Below, one piece after another: positions 1-9,573 of a DNA stretch of 32,639 nucleotides. Made by a program: the position numbers and the translations under genes. Location: the NCBI RefSeq assembly GCF_001673555.1, contig NZ_LZMB01000031.1:1-32639 (forward strand), written 5' to 3'. Source of the stretch: Mycobacterium sp. 1165178.9. GTDB lineage: Bacteria; Actinomycetota; Actinomycetes; Mycobacteriales; Mycobacteriaceae. Below the pieces are notes generated by a model. That model saw only the letters and a list, made by a program, of their open reading frames with translations. It did not search any database and was not told the DNA's origin. Position 1 is the stretch's first letter. Each line of letters begins with the position of its first letter.

Positions 1-1159
<1,159 letters not shown>

Positions 1160-1766
1160 TTACTTCGAGTAGAACTCGACGATGAGCTGCTCGGCGAGCG
1201 GCACGTCGATCTGCGCCCGCTCGGGCAGCTGGTGGACGAGGATGCGCTGACGCTCCCCCACCACCTGCAGCCAGCTGGGGATCGGACGGTCACCCGCCGT
1301 CTCCCGCGCGATCTGGAACGGCACGGTGTTCAGCGAGCTGTCCCGCACGTCGATGATGTCGTGCTGCGACACCCGGTAGCTCGGGACGTTGACGTGCACG
1401 CCGTTGACGCTGAAGTGTCCGTGGCTGACCAGCTGACGCGCCATCCGGCGGGTCCGCGCCAGGCCGGCGCGGTACACGACGTTGTCCAGCCGGCTTTCCA
1501 GGATGCGCAGCAGTTCCTCACCGGTCTTGCCGGATTGCCGCACGGCCTCTTCGTAGTAGCGGCGGAACTGCTTTTCCATCACGCCGTAGGTGAAGCGGGC
1601 CTTCTGCTTCTCCTGCAGCTGCAGCAGGTATTCGCTTTCCTTGATCCGCGCGCGGCCGTGCTGGCCGGGCGGGTAGGGACGCTTCTCGAAGGCCTGGTCG
1701 CCGCCGACGAGGTCGGTGCGATGGCCGGCGCGACTTGCGAGTGATGGGTCCGGTGTAACGAGCCAT
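1160..1766 (-). CDS. rpsD: 30S ribosomal protein S4 with an apparent one-base frameshift
   Basis: Primary 16S rRNA-binding protein of the small subunit and translational autoregulator in many bacteria. The ATG at 1766 reads MARYTGPITRKSRR, the conserved mycobacterial S4 start, but that frame then becomes nonsense. The rest of S4 (RTDLVGGDQAFEKRPYPPGQ to LIVEFYSK) continues in another frame down to the TAA at 1160. The locus is 607 nt, exactly one more than the 606 nt of a 201-residue S4. The extra base lies in the GGCC run near 1722-1726; removing one base gives KSRRHRTDLVGG. The gene is essential and no second copy is visible, so a sequencing or assembly error is most likely. The upstream in-frame extension to 1843 is not a real start because it overlaps rpsK. 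Confidence 0.93.
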
Positions 1767-1775
1767 GGTTGTCTC

Positions 1776-2195
1776 CTAGACCCTTCTGCGCTTCGGCGGT
1801 CGGCAGCCGTTGTGCGGCTGGGGGGTGACGTCGGCAATCGCACCGACCTCCAGGCCGGCGGCCTGCAGCGACCGGATCGCGGTCTCCCGCCCCGAACCCG
1901 GGCCCTTCACGAACACATCGACCTTCTTCACGCCGTGTTCCTGCGCCTTGCGCGCGGCGTTCTCGGCGGCCAGCTGGGCCGCGAACGGGGTCGACTTCCG
2001 TGACCCCTTGAAGCCGACATGACCCGACGACGCCCAGGCGATGACGTTGCCCTGAGGGTCGGTGATCGTGACGATCGTGTTGTTGAAGGTGCTCTTGATG
2101 TGCGCGGCACCGTGCGGGATGTTCTTCTTTTCCCGCCTGCGGGTCTTCTGACCCTTCTTGGGCGCCGCGGCGCCCGCCTTCTTTGCTGGTGGCAT
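1776..2195 (-). CDS. rpsK: 30S ribosomal protein S11
   Basis: Small-subunit platform protein that lines the E-site mRNA path. The 139-residue product has a lysine-rich N-terminal tail (about residues 1-30) followed by the S11 fold, with the typical segments [25 protein letters not shown] and [13 protein letters not shown], and the conserved end [13 protein letters not shown]. Length matches mycobacterial S11. It starts 5 bp after the rpsM stop and ends 9 bp before the rpsD ATG, so it is translated from the same polycistronic message. Confidence 0.97.
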   Translation of the reverse strand: MPPAKKAGAAAPKKGQKTRRREKKNIPHGAAHIKSTFNNTIVTITDPQGNVIAWASSGHVGFKGSRKSTPFAAQLAAENAARKAQEHGVKKVDVFVKGPGSGRETAIRSLQAAGLEVGAIADVTPQPHNGCRPPKRRRV

Positions 2196-2200
2196 CGGGG

Positions 2201-2575
2201 TTACCTGGCCTTCTTCTTGCCGGCGATGGTGCGCTTGGGGCCCTTGCGGGTGCGCGCGTTGGTCTTGGTCCGCTGACCGCGCACCGGCAGGCCGCGGCGG
2301 TGCCGCAGGCCCTGGTAGCAGCCGATCTCGATCTTGCGGCGGATGTCGGCCTGCGTCTCGCGGCGGAGGTCACCCTCGACCTTGAGGTTTGCCTCGATGT
2401 AGTCACGCAGGTGGGTCAGCTGGTCATCGGTCAGATCCCTGGTGCGCAGGTCCTTGTCGATGCCGGTAGCGGCCAGGATCTCGTTCGACCGGGTGCGGCC
2501 GACGCCGAAAATGTAGGTCAGGGCGATCTCCATCCGCTTATCACGCGGAAGGTCGACGCCGACTAGTCGAGCCAT
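2201..2575 (-). CDS. rpsM: 30S ribosomal protein S13
   Basis: Small-subunit head protein that contacts the P-site tRNA and the 50S subunit through bridge B1. It has 124 residues beginning [14 protein letters not shown]. The helix-two-turn-helix segment ([16 protein letters not shown]), the conserved [18 protein letters not shown] block and a basic C-terminal tail ([14 protein letters not shown]) are all present. About 190 bp separate it from rpmJ, a gap of similar size to that I recall in other mycobacteria. That gap could hold an internal promoter or leader, but I see no convincing element in it. Confidence 0.97.
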   Translation of the reverse strand: MARLVGVDLPRDKRMEIALTYIFGVGRTRSNEILAATGIDKDLRTRDLTDDQLTHLRDYIEANLKVEGDLRRETQADIRRKIEIGCYQGLRHRRGLPVRGQRTKTNARTRKGPKRTIAGKKKAR

Positions 2576-2769
2576 GGGTGGCGTTTCCTCTTTTTCCAGG
2601 CGGAGGTCTGTTCCCAGCCCGTTCCCGGCCCCTGATGGGTGCTACCGGGGTCCGGCCTCCGTCCGGACGTGGATGAGCCAGCCCATCTACTCGATGCCAG
2701 CCGCTCACTGGTGCTGGGAGGTCTGCATTCAGTTGTGTGGGTACTGCGGGGCGCCGGAGTCCTGACGGG

Positions 2770-2883
2770 CTAGCCCTGGCGCTGCTTGTGGCGCGGATCG
2801 GAGCAGATCACCATGACCCGCCCATGCCGACGGATCACCCTGCACTTGTCACAGATTGGCTTGACGCTCGGGTTCACCTTCAC
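2770..2883 (-). CDS. rpmJ: 50S ribosomal protein L36
   Basis: Smallest large-subunit protein, a zinc-ribbon protein near the peptidyl-transferase region. Reading from the GTG at 2883 gives 37 residues starting [14 protein letters not shown] and ending in the basic stretch DPRHKQRQG before the TAG at 2770. The metal ligands CxxC (ICDKC) plus a later Cys and His (ICSDPRH) are present, so this is the zinc-binding L36 form. An AGGA ribosome site lies about 10 nt upstream. It sits between infA and rpsM, as in most bacterial alpha operons. Confidence 0.95.
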
Positions 2884-2936
2884 GGCTGTTCGATCCTGTT
2901 CTGTTTCGTTCGTAGTTGTTGGAGATCAGGCGCGCT

Positions 2937-3158
2937 TTACTTGTACCGGTACACGATGCGGCCGCGGGACAGGTCGTAGGGAGAGAGCTCCACCACCACC
3001 CGGTCCTCGGGCAGGATGCGGATGTAGTGCTGCCGCATCTTGCCGCTGATGTGGGCAAGCACCTTGTGACCGTTCTCCAGCTCAATGCGGAACATCGCAT
3101 TGGGCAGGGGCTCGACCACCCGGCCTTCCACCTCGATGGCGCCGTCCTTCTTGGCCAT
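2937..3158 (-). CDS. infA: translation initiation factor IF-1
   Basis: Binds the A site of the 30S subunit during initiation. The 73-residue protein is a single S1/OB fold. It begins [14 protein letters not shown] and includes the diagnostic segments [25 protein letters not shown] and [12 protein letters not shown]. Length and sequence are nearly invariant in mycobacteria. It is the first gene of the minus-strand ribosomal block in this window. In the ancestral bacterial order it would directly follow map, which here lies 25.6 kb away on the same strand. Confidence 0.97.
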
Positions 3159-3409
3159 AACTAGTTAAAAGTCCTCGTCGTATAGTTTCGTTCTCGTCTG
3201 CGCCTAGTCGACGCAACATTGCACCGACTTGGAACGTGAGCCGGTGACAGGAAATTCCTAGGGACTTGGCACACAAAAAGTCGGCGCGGATGCCGCACCG
3301 TTGTTCCACGATACCTGGTAAATCCGCTCCACCAAAATCGCTGTCGGCGGAACGCGGCCGCCGTCCTGGACCTCCCACACGGCCGCTGACGAGCGCATAC
3401 TTAACGCCG
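3159..3409. other. divergent intergenic region between infA and the redox response regulator
   Basis: This 251-bp gene-free region must carry promoters in both directions. For infA (minus strand) a weak -10-like CTATAC/TATACG lies near 3178-3186, with a GAGGA about 13 nt before the start. For the plus-strand gene, a CATACT hexamer at 3396-3401 lies about 8 nt before the ATG at 3410. There is no Shine-Dalgarno sequence there, which is compatible with a leaderless transcript. No strong -35 element is visible for either. These are weak assignments by eye. Confidence 0.4.
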
Positions 3410-5074
3410 ATGACCAACCCCTCAAGCCAGCGCAAGCCCGTCATGTTGACCGTCGACGACGATCCCTCGGTCTCCCGGGCGGTGGCGCGCGACCTGCGTC
3501 GCCACTACGGCGAAGAGCACCGGATCGTGCGCGCGGAGTCCGGGCCCGACGCCCTGGGCACGCTCAAAGAGCTCAAACTGCGCGGCGAGACGGTCGCGGT
3601 GCTCATCGCCGACTACCGGATGCCGCAGATGAGCGGCATCGAGTTCCTCGAGCAGGCGATGGACCTGTATCCGGCGGCACGCCGGGTGCTGCTGACCGCC
3701 TACGCCGACACCCACGCCGCCATCGACGCGATCAACGTCGTCGACCTGGACCATTACCTGCTCAAGCCGTGGGATCCGCCGGAGGAGAAGTTCTACCCCG
3801 TCATCGACGGGCTGCTGGACGCCTGGCGGGCGGCACCCGAGCACCCCATCCCGCACACCAAGGTGATCGGCCACCGCTGGTCGGCGCGGTCCTGGCAGGT
3901 CCGCGACTTCTTGGCCCGCAACGGCCTCTACTACACCTGGTTCATGGCGGACGAGCCCGCCGGCGAGCGGCTGCTCAGCGCGGCCGGCGAGGACGGCATG
4001 AAGCTGCCCGTGGTGGTCACCCAGCGCGGCGACACCCTGGTCGAACCCACCGACGCGCAGCTGGCCGAGACCCTGGGCCTGACCACCACGCCGTCGCAGG
4101 ACTTCTACGACCTGATCGTGGTCGGCGGCGGGCCCGCGGGCCTGGCCGCCGCCGTGTACGGCGCCTCCGAGGGCCTGCGCACGGTGCTCATCGAACACAT
4201 CGCCACGGGCGGTCAGGCGGGGCAGAGCTCGCGCATCGAGAACTACCTTGGCTTCCCGGATGGTGTTTCGGGCAGCCAGCTGGCCGAGCGCGCCCGCCGG
4301 CAGGCGGAGAAGTTCGGCGCCGAGCTGATCACGGCACGCAAGGCCGTCGCCCTCGAGGTGAACGGATCCAAGCGCACGGTGCGGTTCGCCGACGGCGGGT
4401 CCGTCGACGCGCACGCGGTCATCCTCGCCACCGGGGTCGCCTACCGCCAGCTGCAGGCCGAGGGTTGCACGGAGCTGACCGGCTGCGGCATCTACTACGG
4501 CGCCGCCGTCTCCGTCGCCTCGGACTGCGAGGACGAAGAGGTCTACGTGATCGGCGGGGCCAACTCGGCCGGCCAGGCCGCCATGTACCTGTCCCGGACG
4601 GCCAAGTCGGTCAACATCGTCGTGCGAGCCCCGTCGCTGGAGGCGTCGATGTCCTACTACCTGATCCAGCAGATCGAGGCGAACCCGAAGATAAACGTCC
4701 TGACCTGTACCGAGGTGCAGCGCGCCACCGGCGACGGCCACCTGGAGAAGCTGACCCTGGTCAACAACCGGACCGAGGAAACCGAAGAAGTCGCCTGCGT
4801 CCGGATGTTCATCTTCATCGGGGCCGCCCCGCGCACCGACTGGCTGGACGGGGTGGTGGCCCGCGACGACCACGGCTTCATCCTGACCGGCCCCGACCTG
4901 CGCAACGTGTGCGGCTGGACGCTGGACCGCCCGCCGCACCACCTGGAGACCAGCGTCCCGGGGGTGTTCGCCACCGGCGACGTCCGCTCGACGTCGGCCA
5001 AACGGGTCGCCGCCGCCGTCGGTGAAGGATCGATGGCCGTCATGCTGGTCCACCGCTACCTGGCCGAAGCATGA
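3410..5074 (+). CDS. response regulator receiver fused to thioredoxin-reductase-like FAD/NAD(P) oxidoreductase
   Basis: A 554-residue three-part protein. Residues 10-140 form a CheY-like receiver with acidic pair D16/D17, probable phospho-acceptor D68 (VLIADYRMP), T96 and K119. Residues 150-225 resemble a glutaredoxin/thioredoxin-like linker with no CxxC. Residues 233-554 are a class II pyridine nucleotide-disulfide oxidoreductase fold, with FAD motif GGGPAG (239-244), ATG motif LATGVAYRQ, NAD(P) motif IGGANSAGQA (381-390) and GVFATGD near the end. The redox CxxC expected after about residue 360 is absent (GCGIYYGAAVSV), so true thioredoxin reductase activity is doubtful. I chose the ATG at 3410 because the receiver starts there; the TTG at 3266 would add an unconserved basic tail. 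It overlaps the kinase gene by 4 bp, so the two probably form a two-component pair. Confidence 0.9.
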   Translation: MTNPSSQRKPVMLTVDDDPSVSRAVARDLRRHYGEEHRIVRAESGPDALGTLKELKLRGETVAVLIADYRMPQMSGIEFLEQAMDLYPAARRVLLTAYADTHAAIDAINVVDLDHYLLKPWDPPEEKFYPVIDGLLDAWRAAPEHPIPHTKVIGHRWSARSWQVRDFLARNGLYYTWFMADEPAGERLLSAAGEDGMKLPVVVTQRGDTLVEPTDAQLAETLGLTTTPSQDFYDLIVVGGGPAGLAAAVYGASEGLRTVLIEHIATGGQAGQSSRIENYLGFPDGVSGSQLAERARRQAEKFGAELITARKAVALEVNGSKRTVRFADGGSVDAHAVILATGVAYRQLQAEGCTELTGCGIYYGAAVSVASDCEDEEVYVIGGANSAGQAAMYLSRTAKSVNIVVRAPSLEASMSYYLIQQIEANPKINVLTCTEVQRATGDGHLEKLTLVNNRTEETEEVACVRMFIFIGAAPRTDWLDGVVARDDHGFILTGPDLRNVCGWTLDRPPHHLETSVPGVFATGDVRSTSAKRVAAAVGEGSMAVMLVHRYLAEA

Positions 5075-6606
5075 CCACCGCGGAATCAAGGCCCATGCCG
5101 TGCCAGCCCGACGAGCTGCGCAGCCTCTTCCTGTTCGAAGCGCTGACCGACGAGCAGCTCGCGGTGCTGTGCAGCAATGGGCACATCCAGCACTACGAAC
5201 CGGGCCCGATCTGCGTCGAAGGCGAACCGGCGACCTGCTTCTACGTCCTCATCGACGGGGAGCTGACCATGAGCAAGCTCTCCGGCGGCCAGGACATCGA
5301 GACCAACCGCACCTCGCAGCGCGGCGTGTACTGCGGGGCCTGGCGGGCGTTCACCGGCGGCAACCAGAAGAGCTACGACGCCTCGGTGCACGTGACCAAG
5401 CCGTCGCGCTTCTTCGTGATGGATGCGCCGGTGTTCGCCCAGTTCATGAAAGACCAGTTCCCGATGGCGGTGCATCTGCTCGACGGCATCGCCGTCGGCA
5501 CCGATCGGACCCGCCGGATCATCGGCAACCGCGAGAAGCTGCTGGCCCTGGGCCGGCTGTCGGCCGGGCTCACGCATCAGCTGAACAATCCCGCGGCGGC
5601 GATCTCGCGCTCAGCGGCGGATCTGCGCGAGCGCGTGGCCAACATGCGGCACAAGCTGGCGATGCTCGCCGACGGCACCATCAGCGCCGAGGCGTTGAGC
5701 GCGCTGGTGCAGTTGCAGGAGAGGGTCGCCGAGCAGGTCGCCAAGTCGGCCTCACAGCACCTGAGCGCCCTCGAGACCTCCGACCGCGAGGACGCCGTGG
5801 GCGACTGGCTGGAAGACCACGGCATCGACGACGGGTGGGACATCGCTCCGACGTTCGTCGAGGGCGGCATCGACACCGATTGGCTGGAGCGGATCTCCGC
5901 GGTCAGCCAGGAGCTCGAGTCGACATCGCTGGAGCAGGCGATCCGATGGATCAACTACACCATCGAGAGCGAGCTGCTGATGAACCAGATTCTGGAAGCG
6001 AGCAAACGGATCTCGGCGCTGGTCGCCGACGCCAAACAGTATTCGCAGCTGGATCGGGCTCCGTTCCAGGTGACGAACGTGCACGACCTGCTGCGCAGCA
6101 CGCTGGTGATGTTCGCCGACCGATTGACCAAGGACGCGGGCAAGGACGCCGGCAAGGACCACGCCGTCACGGTGGTCAAGGACTTCGATCAGACGTTGCC
6201 CGAAATCCCTTGCTACCCGGGCGATCTCAACCAGGTGTGGACCAACATCATCGACAATGCGATCGCCGCGATGCGCGATACCGGCGGCACGCTGACCGTC
6301 CGCACCTGTCGGGAAGGCGACAACCTGGCCCGCGTCGAAATCTGCGACACCGGCCCGGGAATACCCGAGGACGTGCGCGAGCACATCTTCGAGCCGTTCT
6401 TCACCACCAAACCCTTCGGCGAGGGCACCGGGCTGGGCCTGGACCTGGCGTTCAACATCGTCGTGAAGAAGCATCGGGGAGACCTGCGGGTGGAGTCGGT
6501 GCCCGGCGACACTCGGTTCATCGTGCTGCTGCCGCTGGAGCCACCCCCCGTCGTCGCCGCCGCCGCGGACCTCGACGTCGACGGGGATGTAGCCGCCCCG
6601 GAATAG
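5071..6606 (+). CDS. soluble histidine kinase with N-terminal cyclic-nucleotide-binding domain
   Basis: A 511-residue protein without membrane segments. Residues 14-130 look like a CRP/CNB-type beta-roll (LFLFEALTDEQLAVL, CFYVLIDGELTM). The dimerisation and phospho-acceptor region has H169 in GLTHQLNNPAAAI, close to the HELNNP box of NtrB/FixL-like kinases. A helical, coiled-coil-like stretch covers about 180-320. The HATPase domain shows the N box DLNQVWTNIIDNA (385-397), G1 DTGPG (426-430), the F box FEPFFTTK and G2 GTGLGLD (452-458). The start overlaps the preceding response regulator by ATGA. The likely role is phosphorylation of the fused regulator in response to cyclic nucleotide or intracellular redox state; the ligand is inferred. 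A short tandem KDAGKDAGKD occurs at 354-363. Confidence 0.9.
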   Translation: MTTAESRPMPCQPDELRSLFLFEALTDEQLAVLCSNGHIQHYEPGPICVEGEPATCFYVLIDGELTMSKLSGGQDIETNRTSQRGVYCGAWRAFTGGNQKSYDASVHVTKPSRFFVMDAPVFAQFMKDQFPMAVHLLDGIAVGTDRTRRIIGNREKLLALGRLSAGLTHQLNNPAAAISRSAADLRERVANMRHKLAMLADGTISAEALSALVQLQERVAEQVAKSASQHLSALETSDREDAVGDWLEDHGIDDGWDIAPTFVEGGIDTDWLERISAVSQELESTSLEQAIRWINYTIESELLMNQILEASKRISALVADAKQYSQLDRAPFQVTNVHDLLRSTLVMFADRLTKDAGKDAGKDHAVTVVKDFDQTLPEIPCYPGDLNQVWTNIIDNAIAAMRDTGGTLTVRTCREGDNLARVEICDTGPGIPEDVREHIFEPFFTTKPFGEGTGLGLDLAFNIVVKKHRGDLRVESVPGDTRFIVLLPLEPPPVVAAAADLDVDGDVAAPE

Positions 6607-6634
6607 CTCTCGCGGGGCGCGGGTTACGAACACC

Positions 6635-7483
6635 ATGACCGATGCAGCGAGCAAACCCAATCTCGGCCGGTTCGGATCCTTCGGACGCGGCGTCACACCC
6701 GAGCAGGCCAGGGACATCGAAGCGCTGGGCTACGGCGCCGTCTGGGTCGGCGGTTCCCCGCCCGCCGAGCTGGCCTGGGTCGAGCCCCTCCTGGAGGCGA
6801 CGACGACGCTGCAGGTGGGCACCGGCATCGTCAACATCTGGACCGCGGCGGCCAAGCCGGTGGCAGATTCCTTCCACCGCATCGACAAGGCCTACCCGGG
6901 CCGGTTCCTGCTGGGGATCGGCGTCGGCCACCCCGAGGCCCACACCGAGTACCGCAAGCCCTACGACGCGCTCGCCGACTACCTGAAGCAGCTCGATGAC
7001 TACGGCGTGCCCGCCAGCCGCCGGGTGGTGGCGGCGCTGGGCCCGCGCGTCCTCAAACTCGCCGCGGAACGCTCGGCCGGGGCGCACCCCTACCTGACCA
7101 CCCCGGAACACACCGCGCACGCCCGCGAACTCATCGGACCATCGGCTTTCCTGGCCCCCGAGCACAAGGCCATCCTGACCACCGACCCCGAGAAGGCCCG
7201 GGCCGTCGGCCGCAAGGCGCTCGACATCTACTTCAATCTCGCCAACTACCGAAACAATTGGAAGCGGCTGGGTTTCACTGAGGACGAAGTCACCCGGCCC
7301 GGTAGCGACCGCCTGGTGGACGCGGTGGTGGCGTATGGCACCGTGGACCAGATCGCCGCGCGACTCAAAGAACACCTGGACGCCGGCGCCGATCACGTCC
7401 CCGTGCAGGTCCTGACGAAGGATGAAAACCTGGTCTCGGCACTGGCCGAACTGGCGGGCCCGCTGGGTTTGACACCGTCCTGA
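6635..7483 (+). CDS. LLM-class F420-dependent oxidoreductase (Rv3463-type)
   Basis: A 282-residue luciferase-like monooxygenase-fold protein. The conserved pieces are the N-terminal strand-helix GVTPEQARDIEALGYGAVWVGG, the barrel segment LQVGTGIVNIW and the phosphate-binding region RFLLGIGVGHPEA. In mycobacteria this family generally uses coenzyme F420 rather than FMN. The substrate is unknown. The gene lies 28 bp after the kinase and 105 bp before rmlB. In M. tuberculosis, as I recall it, the same family member lies between infA and rmlB, so this is probably the orthologue and the two-component pair is an insertion between it and infA. Confidence 0.88.
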   Translation: MTDAASKPNLGRFGSFGRGVTPEQARDIEALGYGAVWVGGSPPAELAWVEPLLEATTTLQVGTGIVNIWTAAAKPVADSFHRIDKAYPGRFLLGIGVGHPEAHTEYRKPYDALADYLKQLDDYGVPASRRVVAALGPRVLKLAAERSAGAHPYLTTPEHTAHARELIGPSAFLAPEHKAILTTDPEKARAVGRKALDIYFNLANYRNNWKRLGFTEDEVTRPGSDRLVDAVVAYGTVDQIAARLKEHLDAGADHVPVQVLTKDENLVSALAELAGPLGLTPS

Positions 7484-7503
7484 CCTGCCGTAGGGGGAGC
7501 GAG

Positions 7504-7548
7504 ATGACCGAGGGAGTTTCACTCAAACCCGAGGGCCCCTGGGGCTAA
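7504..7548 (+). CDS. possible 14-residue small ORF before rmlB
   Basis: An ATG at 7504 preceded by a purine-rich GGGGGAGCGAG reads 14 codons (MTEGVSLKPEGPWG) to TAA. It lies entirely in the gap between the LLM oxidoreductase and rmlB. There is no recognisable family, and the reading could be chance. The good ribosome site is the only reason to list it. Confidence 0.25.
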   Translation: MTEGVSLKPEGPWG

Positions 7549-7576
7549 CTGCCGCAAACTGACCGATGGGCTCGGT

Positions 7577-8584
<1,008 letters not shown>

Positions 8585-8585
8585 C

Positions 8586-9215
8586 GTGCACGTACGCGAA
8601 CTGAAGGTTCCCGGAGCCTGGGAGATCACTCCCGACGTTCACGGCGATTCGCGTGGCCTTTTCTTCGAATGGCTCAGCGACAAGGGCTTCCGCTCCTTCG
8701 CCGGCCACGGGCTGGACGTCAGACAGGCCAATTGCTCGGTATCATCGGCCGGCGTGCTGCGTGGGTTGCACTTCGCGCAGCTGCCACCGAGCCAGGCCAA
8801 GTACGTGACCTGCGTTCGCGGTTCGGTGTTCGATGTTGTCGTCGATATCCGGGTGGGCTCGCCGACCTTCGGGCAGTGGGATTCGGTCCTGCTCGACGAC
8901 TCCGATCACCGGACGATCTATGTTTCCGAAGGCCTGGGGCATGGTTTCCTCGCGCTACAGGACAATTCGACCGTGATGTATTTGTGCTCCGCGGAATACA
9001 ACCCGCAGCGCGAACACACGATTTGCCCGACCGATCCGGCGCTGGGCATTGACTGGCCGCTGGTGGACGGGGCGGCGCCCAACTTATCCGACCGTGATGC
9101 CGCGGCGCCCAGCTTCGCCGAGGTGCGCGCCTCCGGCCTGCTGCCCACCTGGGATGAGACGAAGGCGTTTGTTGGCCAGATGCGACTCAAGCAGGAGCGG
9201 CCCGATTCCGCCTAG
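8586..9215 (+). CDS. rmlC: dTDP-4-dehydrorhamnose 3,5-epimerase
   Basis: Third enzyme of dTDP-L-rhamnose synthesis. It epimerises C3 and C5 of the keto sugar within a cupin jelly roll. The 209-residue product starts at GTG 8586 (VHVRELKVPGAWEITP). It contains SRGLFFEWLSD, the catalytic-histidine region GVLRGLHFAQLPPSQAKYV, and YVSEGLGHGFLALQDNS. It is slightly longer at the C-terminus than the M. tuberculosis protein. Its last 29 bp overlap the convergent membrane-protein gene on the minus strand. Confidence 0.96.
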   Translation: MHVRELKVPGAWEITPDVHGDSRGLFFEWLSDKGFRSFAGHGLDVRQANCSVSSAGVLRGLHFAQLPPSQAKYVTCVRGSVFDVVVDIRVGSPTFGQWDSVLLDDSDHRTIYVSEGLGHGFLALQDNSTVMYLCSAEYNPQREHTICPTDPALGIDWPLVDGAAPNLSDRDAAAPSFAEVRASGLLPTWDETKAFVGQMRLKQERPDSA

Positions 9216-9573
9216 CCGCTAGGGCGCTCGCCCACACGGCCACCGTCAGCACCTCAGCCATCACGCTGATAGCGGCGTACGGCGCCGGGTCCCAACCCCT
9301 TTCAAGGAAGCCGGACAGCCCGACGGTGCGCGACATAACGAACGCGACCAGCGAGCCGGCCGCCAGGGCGGCCCCGGCCCAGCTCAGCCACCCGGGACCG
9401 CCGATCAGGATCAGCAGCGCGATCGCGAACGAAACGCTGGCCTGAATCATGAATGCGCTGCCGATCGTCGGAATATGGTGGTAGCCATGCACATAGAGGT
9501 ACGCGTGGCTGGCGGCGCTGACGGTCAACGACACGGCGATGCCGAGGCGGACCAGGATGCTCGTCAAACTCAT
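9187..9573 (-). CDS. small four-helix membrane protein of unknown function
   Basis: A 128-residue, strongly hydrophobic protein with about four predicted transmembrane segments (near residues 5-25, 38-60, 63-83 and 100-120). I see no catalytic motif. Its ATG overlaps the metallophosphoesterase stop by 4 bp (ATGA), so it is the last gene of the ECF sigma-Rieske-cupredoxin operon. Its 3' end overlaps rmlC on the other strand by 29 bp. It may be a quinone- or redox-associated membrane component by context, but that is only inference. Confidence 0.8.
   Translation of the reverse strand: MSLTSILVRLGIAVSLTVSAASHAYLYVHGYHHIPTIGSAFMIQASVSFAIALLILIGGPGWLSWAGAALAAGSLVAFVMSRTVGLSGFLERGWDPAPYAAISVMAEVLTVAVWASALAARRNRAAPA

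Noticed and set aside
1767..1843. In-frame upstream extension of the S4 reading frame, giving a 227-residue protein
   Set aside because: It runs into rpsK coding sequence, and the true S4 N-terminus is seen in another frame at 1766; the extension is a by-product of the frameshift.
2574..2765. Plus-strand 63-codon frame in the rpsM-rpmJ gap
   Set aside because: No ribosome site, no family resemblance, and it overlaps the rpsM start and its ribosome site on the other strand.
3266..3409. TTG-initiated N-terminal extension of the response regulator fusion
   Set aside because: The extra 48 residues are basic and low in complexity, while the receiver fold begins right after the ATG at 3410.
3422..5089. 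Antisense open frame of 555 codons opposite the response regulator-flavoenzyme gene
   Set aside because: The plus strand has clear domain motifs throughout; the antisense product is His/Gly/Val-rich without recognisable structure.
6130..6160. Short tandem repeat encoding KDAGKDAGKD in the histidine kinase
   Set aside because: Only about two units in a solvent-exposed loop before the HATPase domain; probably simple slippage with no special meaning.
7533..7546. GCCCCTGGGGC inverted repeat after the LLM gene as an intrinsic terminator
   Set aside because: The perfect form leaves a one-base loop and no U-run follows; a four-pair stem is too weak to call.
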